From positions 992,001 to 1,056,000 of the forward strand of contig NZ_BLPG01000001.1 of the NCBI RefSeq assembly GCF_011764445.1: 64,000 nt of DNA, given 5' to 3'. Under the pieces are notes generated by a model. It was not told the origin of the DNA. It searched no databases and worked only from the letters and a program-made list of their open reading frames with translations. The stretch comes from Phytohabitans rumicis (lineage in GTDB: Bacteria; Actinomycetota; Actinomycetes; Mycobacteriales; Micromonosporaceae). The position numbers and the translations under genes were made by a program. Positions 1-9,042 of the stretch are shown here, one piece after another. How positions within the stretch are numbered: the stretch's first letter is position 1; the number at the start of each line of letters is the position of its first letter.

Positions 1-1
1 G

Positions 2-2098
2 GGCTACGAGCCGCATCCTAAGCGGCATATCGACGAGGCGACCATCTGGCTGGGCGAGCAGGAGATCCCCATGGTGGATCTCGTCGCGGCCGTGCTCGGC
101 CGGGTGGATGCGGAGGCCCGCCGGGTGGCCGGTCATCCGGTCGCGGCGGTGACGCTGACCCATCCCGCGGCGTGGGGCGCGGTGCGGATGGGGGTCCTCG
201 GCGAAGCCGCCCGGCGCGTCGGCTGGCCCACCGTCAGCTTCGTCTCGGAGCCGGTCGCGGCCGCCGCATACTTCGCAGAGGTGCTGAACAGGGAGATACG
301 TCCCGGATGGTCCCTGGTGGTGTACGACCTCGGCGCCGGAACGTTCGACGTGAGCGTCGTACGGCGGGCGGCCGGTGGACTCGAGGTGGCCGCCGCCGAC
401 GGGCTGGCCGACGTCGGTGGGCTCGATCTCGACTGCGCGGTGATCGACCACGTCCGGTCCATGACCGCCAACGCGACCGACGCGTGGGGCCGGCTGGATT
501 GGCCACAGACCCCGGCGGACGTACGGGCCCGCTTGGAGCTGTGGGAGGACGCCCGCGCGTGCAAGGAACAGCTGTCGCGACACGCCTCGACGACGCTGCA
601 CGTGCCCTTGGTAGACGTCGATCGGATCCTGACCCGCGATGAGCTGGAGAAGCTGGCCCGGCCGCTCCTCGAGCGCACGTTGCAGCTCACGCTGTCCACG
701 ATGCGCAGAGCGCGGGTCAGCCGCGAGGCGACCGCGGGGGTGTTCCTGGTCGGCGGCGCCAGCCGTATCCCGCTGGCCGCCACCCTGTTGCACCGGAGCC
801 TGGGCATCGTGCCGACCGTGATCGACCAACCCGAGCTCGTCGTCGCCGAAGGCAGCCTCTGCGTCCAGCCGCGGCCGGTCCCGCCATCACCGGCAATGGC
901 CGCCGGGCCGCCGACCGCGCCGGCCCCCGTACCGCCGACGGCACCGATGCCTGCGCCGGCGGCTCCCGCGGCCGACCCGTGGCCGTCCGCACCCCTCGGG
1001 AGCCTGGTCCCGCCCCCGCCCGCGCCGGACGGCGCGACGGTGGCTCCACGGCCCGCGGCCGAACCCCCACCCGGCCGCGCCGGCCGGGGCGGACCGCCGG
1101 CGAAGCGGCCGCACCGTCGTCGATGGTTGGTTCCGGTGCTCGCCGGCCTGGCCTTGATCCCGCTCCTCATCGCGATCCCGGCCGCCATCGCGATCTTCCG
1201 GCCGGATGCCGGGGGCATCAACGCCGTCGCGTTCGGCCCGGACGGTACGACCCTCGCGGCCGGCGGGGAGGACGGCACCGTTCAACTGTGGGATGTGGAC
1301 AGTCTGCGCGGCGCCGACGGCGGCGAGGCCGGCGAGTCCATGACCGGCCACACCGAGGCGGTCATGGGCGTGGCGTTCCGCCCGGACGGAAAGATCCTCG
1401 CCAGTGCCGGGGCGGACGGGACCGTGCGGCTGTGGAACGTGCCCGACAAGAAGCAGATCGGCGAAGCTCTCACCGGCCACCGGGGCGCGGTGACCTCGGT
1501 CGCCTTCGACCCCGACGGGAGGTTCCTGGCCAGCGCGGGCGCCGACCAGACCGTACGGCTGTGGAACGTGACGACCCAGGAGCAGGTCGGCAAGCCGATG
1601 ACCGGCCATCGCGGCGCGGTCAACTCGGTCGCCTTCGCGCCGGAGGGCGGGTACATGGCCAGCGCGGGCGCCGACCACACCGTACGGCTGTGGGACATGG
1701 TCAACGGGCGTCAGGTCGGCGAAGCGATGACCGGCCACAGCGACGCGGTCGAAAGCGTCGCGTACCGCGCCGACGGGGCGGTGCTCGCGAGCGCGAGTGC
1801 CGACCACACCGTACGGCTGTGGGATGTCGCCGGCCAGCGTGCGATCGGCGAACCCATCACCGGTCACACCGACGCGGTCAAGGGCGTGGCGTTCCGCCCC
1901 GACGGCCGGACCCTCGCGAGCGCCAGTGACGACCACACCGTACGGCTGTGGGACACCACCGACGGGCGACAGGTCGGTGAGTCACTCACCGGCACGAAGC
2001 CCATCGTCACTGTCGCGTTCAGCAAGGATGGGAACACCCTTGCCAGCGGCGGCGGCGATAACGAAGTGCGGCTGTGGGACACCACCGGCGGCAGCTGA
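2..2098 (+). CDS. Hsp70-like ATPase fused to a WD40 propeller (5' partial)
   Basis: The reading frame is open from the left edge, so the N-terminus, including the first Hsp70 phosphate loop, lies outside the window; 698 residues are visible. Residues 1-290 are the Hsp70/actin-type ATPase fold, with the motifs LVVYDLGAGTFDVSVV and VFLVGGASRIPL. A Pro/Ala-rich linker (about 300-370) follows, then a basic patch and one membrane helix (WLVPVLAGLALIPLLIAIPA, about 378-400). Seven WD40 repeats (about 407-698) fill the C-terminus, most ending TVRLWD or TVRLWN. The likely arrangement is a cytoplasmic ATPase with an external beta-propeller, but topology is inferred. Hsp70-WD40 fusions are known in actinomycetes; their role is not established. 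The repeats are very similar to each other at DNA level, which suggests recent internal duplication. Confidence 0.9.
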   Translation, partial: GYEPHPKRHIDEATIWLGEQEIPMVDLVAAVLGRVDAEARRVAGHPVAAVTLTHPAAWGAVRMGVLGEAARRVGWPTVSFVSEPVAAAAYFAEVLNREIRPGWSLVVYDLGAGTFDVSVVRRAAGGLEVAAADGLADVGGLDLDCAVIDHVRSMTANATDAWGRLDWPQTPADVRARLELWEDARACKEQLSRHASTTLHVPLVDVDRILTRDELEKLARPLLERTLQLTLSTMRRARVSREATAGVFLVGGASRIPLAATLLHRSLGIVPTVIDQPELVVAEGSLCVQPRPVPPSPAMAAGPPTAPAPVPPTAPMPAPAAPAADPWPSAPLGSLVPPPPAPDGATVAPRPAAEPPPGRAGRGGPPAKRPHRRRWLVPVLAGLALIPLLIAIPAAIAIFRPDAGGINAVAFGPDGTTLAAGGEDGTVQLWDVDSLRGADGGEAGESMTGHTEAVMGVAFRPDGKILASAGADGTVRLWNVPDKKQIGEALTGHRGAVTSVAFDPDGRFLASAGADQTVRLWNVTTQEQVGKPMTGHRGAVNSVAFAPEGGYMASAGADHTVRLWDMVNGRQVGEAMTGHSDAVESVAYRADGAVLASASADHTVRLWDVAGQRAIGEPITGHTDAVKGVAFRPDGRTLASASDDHTVRLWDTTDGRQVGESLTGTKPIVTVAFSKDGNTLASGGGDNEVRLWDTTGGS

Positions 2099-2342
2099 GC
2101 CTCTTCGCGCCTGCACCGAGCGCCTCAACAACCTCTGGCGGAACTTCCAACCCTCGATCATGCTGCGTGTGTACGGTCTACGCCGTATCACCCGCACGGT
2201 ATGTCGCCGTATGCTGGACTCGCGGATGCCTGCAGGGGTTTGTGCAGGTCGGCGCCGAGTTTCCCGAGCCAGACCGGATCGACGCGGCCGGGGTGGACAC
2301 CGACCCGCACGGCCTGCGTTGGGAGTCCGCGCGAGGCAAATC

Positions 2343-3482
2343 ATGGAGACATTCACCGTCATATGGGAACAGTCCGCCGGCTGGTCTCGCCCGCTGCCGG
2401 ACTGGGATGGCCCCGGGACGCTGGTGTTGGCGTTTTGCGCGTCACCGATGCCCGAGGGGCGGACCGCTGTCCGCGACCTTGCCGCCGCGTACCCGACATC
2501 GTGTGTGATGGGGTGCTCGACCGCGGGCGAGATCATGTCGGACGCCGTCGTACGAGACAGCGTGGCTGTCGCGGTGGCGAGATTCAGCAGCACGCGCATC
2601 AGCGTTGTCAATGAGCGCGTCGAGCACGCGGAGCAGTCGTACGACGTGGGCAGGTCGCTCGGCAAGCAGCTGCTCAACCGGGAGCCAGACCTGAGCACCA
2701 TCTTCGTCCTGTCCGACGGCCTTAGCGTGAACGGCAGCGGGCTCGTGTCCGGGCTGGTCGACGGCACCGCCGACAAAGTGATCATCATGGGTGGTCTTGC
2801 CGGCGACGGCGAACGCTTCGAGCGCACCTGGGTCCTTGTCGATGGGGAGCCGCGCAGCGGTTATGTCAGCGCGCTGGGTTTCGCCGGTCCGCATGTGAGG
2901 GTCGGGCACGGCTCGCGCGGCGGCTGGGGGATCTTCGGGCCGGAACGTCGCGTCACCCGATCGAAGGGCAACGTGCTCTATGAGCTGGACGGCCAACCGG
3001 CCCTGGAGCTGTACAAGAGGTACCTTGGTGATCTTGCTGGCGGGCTGCCGGCGACCGGATTGCTCTTCCCGCTGGCGGTGCGGGCGCCGGGCACTGACGA
3101 GCGCTCACTCGTGCGCACCATCCTCGCGGTGGATGAGCAGGAGCAGAGCATGACCTTCGCCGGAGACGTCCCGGAGGGCTCACTGACTCAGCTCATGTGC
3201 GCCAACATGGACCGGCTCGTCGACGGGGCACATGAGGCCGCGGTGGAGACCGCTACCGAGGCGGGCCAGCCCGTGCTCGCGGTCGCCGTGAGCTGTGTCG
3301 GTCGGCGTCTACTGCTTGGCAGGCGGACCGAGGACGAGATCGACGCCGCGCGGTCGGCCCTGCCGCCAGGGACCGACCTGGTGGGCTTCTACTCGTACGG
3401 AGAGATCTCCTCGACCACTCCGGGCATCTGCGACCTGCACAACCAGACCATGACGATCACCACCATCTGGGAATCGGCATAG
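2343..3482 (+). CDS. FIST domain signal-transduction protein
   Basis: This 379-residue protein has the FIST N-terminal domain (about 20-220: VMGCSTAGEIMSDAVV, IFVLSDGLSVNG, DKVIIMGGLAGDGERF) and the FIST C-terminal domain (about 225-375, ending GFYSYGEISSTTPGICDLHNQTMTITTIWE). FIST domains are thought to sense small ligands such as amino acids and usually partner with histidine kinases or c-di-GMP enzymes. The start is the ATG that begins METFTVIW. The same frame stays open upstream, but that part resembles no FIST protein. The preceding ribosome site is weak (GCGAGGC). The stop lies 4 bases before the GGDEF-EAL gene, so the two are very likely co-transcribed and act as sensor and output. Confidence 0.88.
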   Translation: METFTVIWEQSAGWSRPLPDWDGPGTLVLAFCASPMPEGRTAVRDLAAAYPTSCVMGCSTAGEIMSDAVVRDSVAVAVARFSSTRISVVNERVEHAEQSYDVGRSLGKQLLNREPDLSTIFVLSDGLSVNGSGLVSGLVDGTADKVIIMGGLAGDGERFERTWVLVDGEPRSGYVSALGFAGPHVRVGHGSRGGWGIFGPERRVTRSKGNVLYELDGQPALELYKRYLGDLAGGLPATGLLFPLAVRAPGTDERSLVRTILAVDEQEQSMTFAGDVPEGSLTQLMCANMDRLVDGAHEAAVETATEAGQPVLAVAVSCVGRRLLLGRRTEDEIDAARSALPPGTDLVGFYSYGEISSTTPGICDLHNQTMTITTIWESA

Positions 3483-3486
3483 TTCG

Positions 3487-5010
3487 ATGGCTTCCGCTGC
3501 GGACTACCACCGGATCCTCGAACGCCAACTGCGCCGCCTCGGGCTGTCCCCAGACAAATCACCGGACACGTCGCAATGGTCGAAGCTCCTGGACGTGGTG
3601 AGTACGTCCTATCGGGAGTCCGACACCGACCGGTACATGCTGGAGCGCTCGATCGAGATCTCCTCCGAGGAGATGCGCGCCATGCACGAGGTGCTCAAGC
3701 GGCAGGCGTGCCGGGACGCGTTGACCGGGCTGTTGAACCGCTCGGCACTCAGCGACCTGCTCACCGGGGCGCTGGCACACCGCCGCGACGGGAAGCTCGC
3801 GGTGCTCTTCGTCGATCTGGACAACTTCAAGCTGGTCAACGACACCCTCGGGCACTCAGCCGGCGACGAGCTGCTCATGGATGCGGCTCAACGGATCTGC
3901 GGCGCGGTGGGCGAGCACCACATCGTGTCCCGCCTGGGGGGCGACGAGTTCGTCGTGATCTGTGTTGACGTCAATGACATCGATACGGTCATGGGAATCG
4001 CCCGGCGGATCGCCGCCGACCTCGAACAACCTTTTCGCGGGAACACACAAGAGATCATGGTCAGCGCCAGCATCGGCATCGCCTTCGCCGGAGCCGGCGA
4101 CACCACCGACGACCTGCTACGGCGGGCCGACATGGCCATGTACGAGGCGAAGACGGGCGCCCGCAGCCAGTTTGTGATCTTCGACGATGACATGCAGCAG
4201 CGCGTCGCCGGCCGTCTGGCGACCGAGCACGCGCTGCGAAACGCGGTCAGCAACGAGGAACTGGTGCTGCACTACCAGCCCATCGTGGCGCTGACTGACC
4301 GGCGACTGCTCGGCACCGAGGCGCTGTTGCGGTGGGAGCGCCCGGGTCACGGCCTTTTGATACCAGACGCGTTTATCCCGATAGCGGAGGAGACCCGCCT
4401 GATTCAGACCATCGACGCATGGGTCATCGAGACCGCCTGCCGGCAAGCCGTCGCCTGGGACCACCTGGAGGCCACGATGGCGGTGAACCTCTCGGCCCGC
4501 GACCTGCAACAGCCCGACACAGCTGACAAGATCAGCGATGTACTACGAGACACCGGACTGGCGGCACGCCGTCTCATCATGGAGATCACCGAATCGACAC
4601 TCGTGTCAGACGACGCCACCGTGGCAGCGAATCTCGCGCGGCTGCACGCCCTGGGCATACAACTGGCCATCGACGACTTCGGCACCGGCTATTCATCCTT
4701 CGCTTCCCTGCGCCAGCTTCCAGCTCAAACACTGAAGATCGACCGATCGTTCATCTCCCGACTGGGTGACGACGACGCCACCACCGCGATCGTGGGCGCG
4801 ATCATCAACATGGGACACGCGCTGGGTCTGGGAATCGTCGCCGAAGGTGTCGAACGGGCCGTCCAGGCACAACTGCTGCACGCACTCGGGTGCGACGCCG
4901 CGCAGGGGCATCTCTTCGCGCACCCACAACCCGCCGCGGCGCTTGAGCGCTACCTTCCCGCCACGACCATTCGTCCGGCTGCCCGTCGCCCGCGCGCCTC
5001 CCGACGGTAG
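3487..5010 (+). CDS. GGDEF-EAL c-di-GMP turnover protein
   Basis: This protein of 507 residues makes or breaks the second messenger c-di-GMP. An N-terminal helical stretch (1-75) lacks membrane segments. The GGDEF domain (about 75-235) has an intact GGDEF signature at 151-155. No RxxD product-inhibition site lies five residues before it (GEHH instead). The EAL domain (about 250-495) keeps EAL at 278-280, the Asn of VNLS, the Glu of EITES, the DDFGTGYSS loop, Lys in LKIDRSF, EGVE and the Gln of DAAQGHLF. Both halves therefore look catalytically competent. It has no sensor of its own, which fits the FIST protein encoded 4 bases upstream as its input. Confidence 0.93.
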   Translation: MASAADYHRILERQLRRLGLSPDKSPDTSQWSKLLDVVSTSYRESDTDRYMLERSIEISSEEMRAMHEVLKRQACRDALTGLLNRSALSDLLTGALAHRRDGKLAVLFVDLDNFKLVNDTLGHSAGDELLMDAAQRICGAVGEHHIVSRLGGDEFVVICVDVNDIDTVMGIARRIAADLEQPFRGNTQEIMVSASIGIAFAGAGDTTDDLLRRADMAMYEAKTGARSQFVIFDDDMQQRVAGRLATEHALRNAVSNEELVLHYQPIVALTDRRLLGTEALLRWERPGHGLLIPDAFIPIAEETRLIQTIDAWVIETACRQAVAWDHLEATMAVNLSARDLQQPDTADKISDVLRDTGLAARRLIMEITESTLVSDDATVAANLARLHALGIQLAIDDFGTGYSSFASLRQLPAQTLKIDRSFISRLGDDDATTAIVGAIINMGHALGLGIVAEGVERAVQAQLLHALGCDAAQGHLFAHPQPAAALERYLPATTIRPAARRPRASRR

Positions 5011-5081
5011 CCAAACACGTCCGACCGCTGCTCGTCTGCCTACGGCAGCATGTCCGTTTTATCGGGCTTATGCTCATTCCA

Positions 5082-5117
5082 ACGACGCACGGAGGGTCTC
5101 CCGCGTGGGCGGGCTGA
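5082..5117. repeat. 36-bp dispersed repeat, copy 1
   Basis: These 36 bases recur at 26793-26828 with one mismatch. The core is imperfectly palindromic (GGAGGGTCTCCC here, GGAGGGCCTCCC in the other copy). It lies between the GGDEF-EAL gene and the next small gene, just before a ribosome-binding site. Both copies are intergenic and on the same strand, as expected for a REP-like or regulatory element. Confidence 0.6.
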
Positions 5118-5146
5118 CAGGTGCGTCCGCGCTAGAGGAGGTCGCC

Positions 5147-5449
5147 GTGGATGAGCACTTCGTCTGGATGACCACCCGCAGGATCAGGCCGGGCACGCTG
5201 GCGGACTTCGAGCGGGCTTGGCGGCCACCGAGCACGCCGTCCGGCATGCTCCGTGCCTACGCGTTCTGGTCGGAGGACGGGTTGGAGATCATTGGCGTGT
5301 CGTTCTGGGACTCCCGAGACTCGTGTGACGCCTGGCGCGCGAGCGAGGCAGAAGCGCGGCGGCGTGAGGCGATGGCGCCGTACGTCATCGAGGAGCGGGA
5401 ATCTCTATACCGCGGCCGCGAACTCGGCATCCCGTTGGGCTCGGGGTGA
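5147..5449 (+). CDS. Small monooxygenase-fold (ABM/Dabb-like) protein
   Basis: This 100-residue protein starts at a GTG (VDEHFVWMTT) preceded by a strong ribosome site (AGAGGAGG). Its pattern, a short strand with R-x-R-P-G then a helix FERAWRP then strands EIIGVSFWDS, resembles dimeric ferredoxin-like alpha/beta-barrel proteins (antibiotic biosynthesis monooxygenase or stress-responsive Dabb types). No cofactor motif is visible and substrate cannot be assigned. Its TGA overlaps the ATG of the flavoprotein by one base, so the two are translationally coupled and probably act together. Confidence 0.75.
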   Translation: MDEHFVWMTTRRIRPGTLADFERAWRPPSTPSGMLRAYAFWSEDGLEIIGVSFWDSRDSCDAWRASEAEARRREAMAPYVIEERESLYRGRELGIPLGSG

Positions 5450-6588
5450 TGCGGCAGGTACTGATCCTGGGCGCCGGCTTCGGCGGGCTGGAGCTGGCCA
5501 CACGGCTGTCCGAGTCACTGCGCGACGAGGTAAGAGTCACCATCGTCGATCAGAACGACTCGTTCGTCTTCGGCTTCTCCAAGTTGGCGATCGCGTTCGG
5601 CCGTCAAACCCGCGAACAGGTGCGTTGCCCGTACCGCGACATCACCCGGCCCGGGATCGAATTCCGGCAGGAACGCGTCACGTCGATCGACCCCCAAACG
5701 CGTCACGTCGTCACAAACGCCGGCACCTACGAGCCCGACATCCTCATCGTCGCTCTCGGCGCCGACTACGACCCTGCCGCCACACCCGGCTTCGTAGCCG
5801 ACGGCCACGAGTACTACTCCGTCGCCGCCGCCGAACGCCTGAGCGAGGTCCTGGCCTCGTTCCACGGCGGCAGGGTCCTCATCGCCATCCTCGGCGTCCC
5901 ATTCAAGTGCCCGCCAGCGCCCTACGAGGGCGCCCTGCTGCTCCACGACTACCTGCTCACCCGCGGCGTCAGAGACGCCACGACCATCCACGTGATCAGC
6001 CCGATGCCCTCACCCATCCCGGTATCCAAGGAAACCTCCGAAGCGATCGTCCAAGCGCTCGACGAGCGAGGCATCGACTACACGCCCAGCCACCGGGTCA
6101 CCGAACTGGACCCGACCGCACACGTGGCCCGGCTCAAGACCGGGGACCTCCCCTACGACCTGTTCATCGGCATCCCTATCCACCGCGCACCCGCCGTCGT
6201 CGAGCAGTCAGGACTGACCGAAGGCGGAACCGACGGCTGGGTGGCCGTCGACCCGCACAACCTCACCACCCGCTTTCCTGATGTGTACGCACTCGGAGAC
6301 TGTGCCGACGCCCCCGTACCCCGGGCGGGCGTGTTCGCCGAGACCGCAGCCCGCGCCGTCGCCGACGACATCACCGCGAAAATCCGCGGCACAGGACCGA
6401 TAGCTCCCTACGACGGCAAAGGATCCTGCTACATCGAATTCGGCCAAGGCATCGTCGGCAAAGTCGACGCCGACTTCCTCTCCGGCCCTGCACCCACAGC
6501 GCCGTTCCTCGGACCGTCACGGGAACTGGCCGCCGAGAAGGAACAGTTCACCCGCATCCGCCGCCGGCGCTGGTTCGGCACCCAATAG
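5449..6588 (+). CDS. FAD/NAD(P)-dependent oxidoreductase, sulfide:quinone reductase-like
   Basis: This 379-residue two-dinucleotide-binding flavoprotein starts VLILGAGFGGLELATRL (FAD loop) and has the second FAD motif FPDVYALGDCADAPVP at about 285-300. Residue Cys-147 sits in KCPPAPYEGALLLHDYL, a motif typical of the SQR and flavocytochrome-c dehydrogenase branch. The family passes electrons from sulfide or NADH to quinone at the membrane surface. SQR enzymes use additional redox cysteines, and only one is in the expected region, so true sulfide oxidation is uncertain. An in-frame GTG at 5446 is an alternative start. It is coupled to the small protein upstream. Confidence 0.85.
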   Translation: MRQVLILGAGFGGLELATRLSESLRDEVRVTIVDQNDSFVFGFSKLAIAFGRQTREQVRCPYRDITRPGIEFRQERVTSIDPQTRHVVTNAGTYEPDILIVALGADYDPAATPGFVADGHEYYSVAAAERLSEVLASFHGGRVLIAILGVPFKCPPAPYEGALLLHDYLLTRGVRDATTIHVISPMPSPIPVSKETSEAIVQALDERGIDYTPSHRVTELDPTAHVARLKTGDLPYDLFIGIPIHRAPAVVEQSGLTEGGTDGWVAVDPHNLTTRFPDVYALGDCADAPVPRAGVFAETAARAVADDITAKIRGTGPIAPYDGKGSCYIEFGQGIVGKVDADFLSGPAPTAPFLGPSRELAAEKEQFTRIRRRRWFGTQ

Positions 6589-7358
6589 CCCACAGAACCA
6601 TTACACCCGCTTTTGGCACGCACAGACACGTCTCCGACAGGCGTCGAGCGTCCGAAGCGATAGCGTGTCCGCGCGACCGCCGTGCGGGAAGCGGACCTTC
6701 GCGTCACACCACGCTTGGCCAATCTGCCGGCCCACCGGCTACTACGGATCGAACCCGTCCTCCTGATCACCGAGCTGCCGGACCAGCAGCTCACCGCCGC
6801 GGACCCCGGCTTCTGACACCATCCGCCACCACACACAGCCGAGGCACGTCCGAGGGCTGGCCGGGCGACAGATGTTGTCCCGTTGCGGCTCGGGGGCCGT
6901 AGAGCGGGTCCGCTACCGTAGCCGGCGGCCAACTGCCCGAGGCAGAGGAGCGAGGCGATGATGCCTTCGATCACCCGCTCCGTGATCAGCGCCCAGCGCG
7001 GCGGGTGGTCGAGGATCAACTCCAGCAGCGAGGGCGGGTCGAGCAGCCAAGCCGGGGGATGCCCGGCCCTGAACACGAGCCCGTATCCGAGGGCGATCAA
7101 GCCGTATCCCAGCCACACCGCCAGCATGCGTGGGCCACCGATATCGCCGGCGATCTGGAGGTGCACCAACTGCATGAAGCCGATGGTCAACGCGGCGAAA
7201 ACCAGAGCGCCGATGATCCCCAGCCACCACGACGCGGTCTGACTCAAACCTAGGCTGACCAGCCCGCGCCGCCAGGTGGGAAACGACACCGCAAGGAAAA
7301 CGAGCGCCGACAGGCCCGCGATGAAGCCGAGACAGCCAAGTCCATCACCGTCGTCCAC
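6429..7358 (-). CDS. Multi-pass membrane protein, C-terminus uncertain
   Basis: The GTG start at 7358 has a good ribosome site (GGGAGGAC). The first 150 residues carry four or five hydrophobic segments (LGFIAGLSALVFLAVSFP, WWLGIIGALVFAALTIGFM, MLAVWLGYGLIALGYGLVF, IIASLLCLGQLAAGYG) and look like a real integral membrane protein. I do not recognise the family. After about position 6900 the translation becomes Arg/Ser-rich and runs antisense through the end of the flavoprotein gene. That tail is unlikely to be genuine; a single missing base near 6915 would bring in a TAG right after the last membrane segment. The 6590-6900 stretch otherwise holds nothing I can assign. Confidence 0.5.
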   Translation of the reverse strand: MDDGDGLGCLGFIAGLSALVFLAVSFPTWRRGLVSLGLSQTASWWLGIIGALVFAALTIGFMQLVHLQIAGDIGGPRMLAVWLGYGLIALGYGLVFRAGHPPAWLLDPPSLLELILDHPPRWALITERVIEGIIASLLCLGQLAAGYGSGPALRPPSRNGTTSVARPALGRASAVCGGGWCQKPGSAAVSCWSGSSVIRRTGSIRSSRWAGRLAKRGVTRRSASRTAVARTRYRFGRSTPVGDVSVRAKSGCNGSVGYWVPNQRRRRMRVNCSFSAASSRDGPRNGAVGAGPERKSASTLPTMPWPNSM

Positions 7359-7695
7359 AATGTCCTCCCGAAGGCCCTGCTCCTATCATGGCGGCCACCG
7401 TCAACAGACCACGTCGCGCGCCGGATGTGGCGCCGGGCGGCCGGGCGTTGGCGGCGACGTAGCGGCGGCCGCGTCCACGCCGGCCGGACGTAGCCCACCA
7501 TCCGTGGATGCTCGCGGCCCCGGTTCGCCGGCCGACCAGGTATTCGATCCCGTCTACGGCGGTCCTCCGTGGCTGCTATGCCCAGGTACGACGTTTCAGG
7601 CCCGGCACCGACCGATTAGCCGTAGCGGCGCGGCGGTGTTCTTTCTACGATCGGGCAACCACGCACTCGCGCGGGCTGGTACCAACGGGGGAACC

Positions 7696-8718
7696 ATGGA
7701 TATTCGACAGTGGACAGTGCGCGTCGCGGTTGTCGCCACGGCGGCCGTCAGCGCCGGGGCGATCGGGGCACCGGCGCAGGCGGCGACCACGGGGGTCGCG
7801 ACGGTGGTGAGCTCCACGGTCGTGGAGTTCAAGGCGGGGGCGTCCAAGACAAATTCGGTGACGGTGACCCGTTCCGGGCGGGTCATCACCATTGACGACA
7901 AGGTGCGGGTCAACCCCGGCAAGGGTTGCAAGCGCGTCGGCACCGACATCACCAAGGTGCGCTGCACGACTTCCGCCAACCCGACTCGGATACGCGCCTG
8001 GCTGCGCGCGTACAACGACTATTTGACCAACAAGACCGACGTCGCCATGTCCATCTACGGTGAGGCGGGCAACGACCGGCTGATCGGCGGGCCTCGCAAC
8101 GACTCCATCGTTGGCGGCTCCGGCAACGACACGATCACCGCTCACGGCGGTAACGATGACATCGACGGCAACGACGGCAATGACGGGCTTGACGGCGGCC
8201 TCGGCAACGACCTGCTCGACGACGGGACGGGCAGCGACACGGTCCTCGGCCGGGACGGCGAGGACCAAATCATCAACGGTGTCGGCAACGACCGGATCTG
8301 GGCCGGCGGTGGCGCCGACACCATCTGGCAGAGCATCGAGGGGATGGGCGCGGACGCTGACTACATCTCCGGCGGCGCCGGCACCGACGCGCTGTATTAC
8401 GTCCGTGGTAAGGCGGTCTACCTCGACGCGGACGGCGCGACCGGCGACGACGGGGCGTCAGGCGAGCGCGACTCGATCGCCGCCGACGTCGAGATCCTGA
8501 CCGGCGGAGACGGCAACGACCGGATCTCCGGCGGCGCCGGCAACGACGTACTGACCGGCGGCGCCGGCAACGACACGCTCACCGGCGGCGCCGGTGACGA
8601 CGCGTTGATCGGCGAGGGCGGTGCTGACCGATTCGACGGCGGGCCCCACGCCACCGCCAACGGCGACTACTGCGACGTCGGCGCCAACGACACGGCCACC
8701 GGCTGCGAAAGACGGTGA
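7696..8718 (+). CDS. Secreted protein with RTX-type calcium-binding repeats
   Basis: This 340-residue protein has a signal peptide (VRVAVVATAAVSAGAIGAPAQA, cleavage after AQA near residue 30). A short globular part with two cysteines follows, then from about 115 onward many nonapeptides of the form GGxGNDxIx or GGAGNDxLT, ending near ATGCERR. Such repeats fold into a parallel beta-roll that binds Ca2+ outside the cell. The repeats form two blocks split by a non-repeat segment (about 215-260). No catalytic domain is visible, so it may be a structural or calcium-buffering surface protein. The upstream frame to 7276 is open but compositionally unlike the protein; the ATG at the signal peptide is the likely start. 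Confidence 0.85.
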   Translation: MDIRQWTVRVAVVATAAVSAGAIGAPAQAATTGVATVVSSTVVEFKAGASKTNSVTVTRSGRVITIDDKVRVNPGKGCKRVGTDITKVRCTTSANPTRIRAWLRAYNDYLTNKTDVAMSIYGEAGNDRLIGGPRNDSIVGGSGNDTITAHGGNDDIDGNDGNDGLDGGLGNDLLDDGTGSDTVLGRDGEDQIINGVGNDRIWAGGGADTIWQSIEGMGADADYISGGAGTDALYYVRGKAVYLDADGATGDDGASGERDSIAADVEILTGGDGNDRISGGAGNDVLTGGAGNDTLTGGAGDDALIGEGGADRFDGGPHATANGDYCDVGANDTATGCERR

Positions 8719-8814
8719 CGGGCTCGGTCGGGGCAGCCCTGGCGGCGCCAGCCGGCCTACGCCACCCTTCCCCACACTGCGGGCCTGCGCATCGGCGCTG
8801 TCCATCCCCGGCGA

Positions 8815-8940
8815 ACGGTCGACGACTGCGCGGTACTCACTGCGATCGCCCGGCCATCCGTGCAGCAACACCGCCGCTACCCCAGTCCCTCTGCGGTCGT
8901 AGCGCAGGCGGAACCCGTCGATGGCGCTCGTCCAACCCAT
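8815..8940 (-). pseudogene. N-terminal fragment of an alpha/beta hydrolase
   Basis: On the minus strand an ATG at 8940 opens a stretch reading DGFRLRYDRRGTG then VLLHGWPGDRSEYRAVV, the characteristic first strands and oxyanion HGWPGD loop of epoxide-hydrolase-like alpha/beta hydrolases. After about 42 residues the similarity ends, and the frame runs into the antisense of the calcium-repeat gene. Neither a nucleophile elbow nor a catalytic His can be found. It is a truncated relic whose 3' part was lost, probably when the neighbouring sequence was joined here. Confidence 0.6.
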
Positions 8941-9042
8941 GCCGCCACGGTAGGCGTCGGGGCGCCACGTCAGGGTGACGGCGCTGGCCTGGGCAGATGC
9001 TATGCGGCGGGCTCGGTGGCGTGCCGATTGTCGCTGGATCGC

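Noticed and set aside
6660-6815. Short plus-strand frame ending LLITELPDQQLTAADPGF
   Set aside because: It looks mildly coding but has no ribosome site, clear start or family; it overlaps the doubtful tail of the membrane protein.
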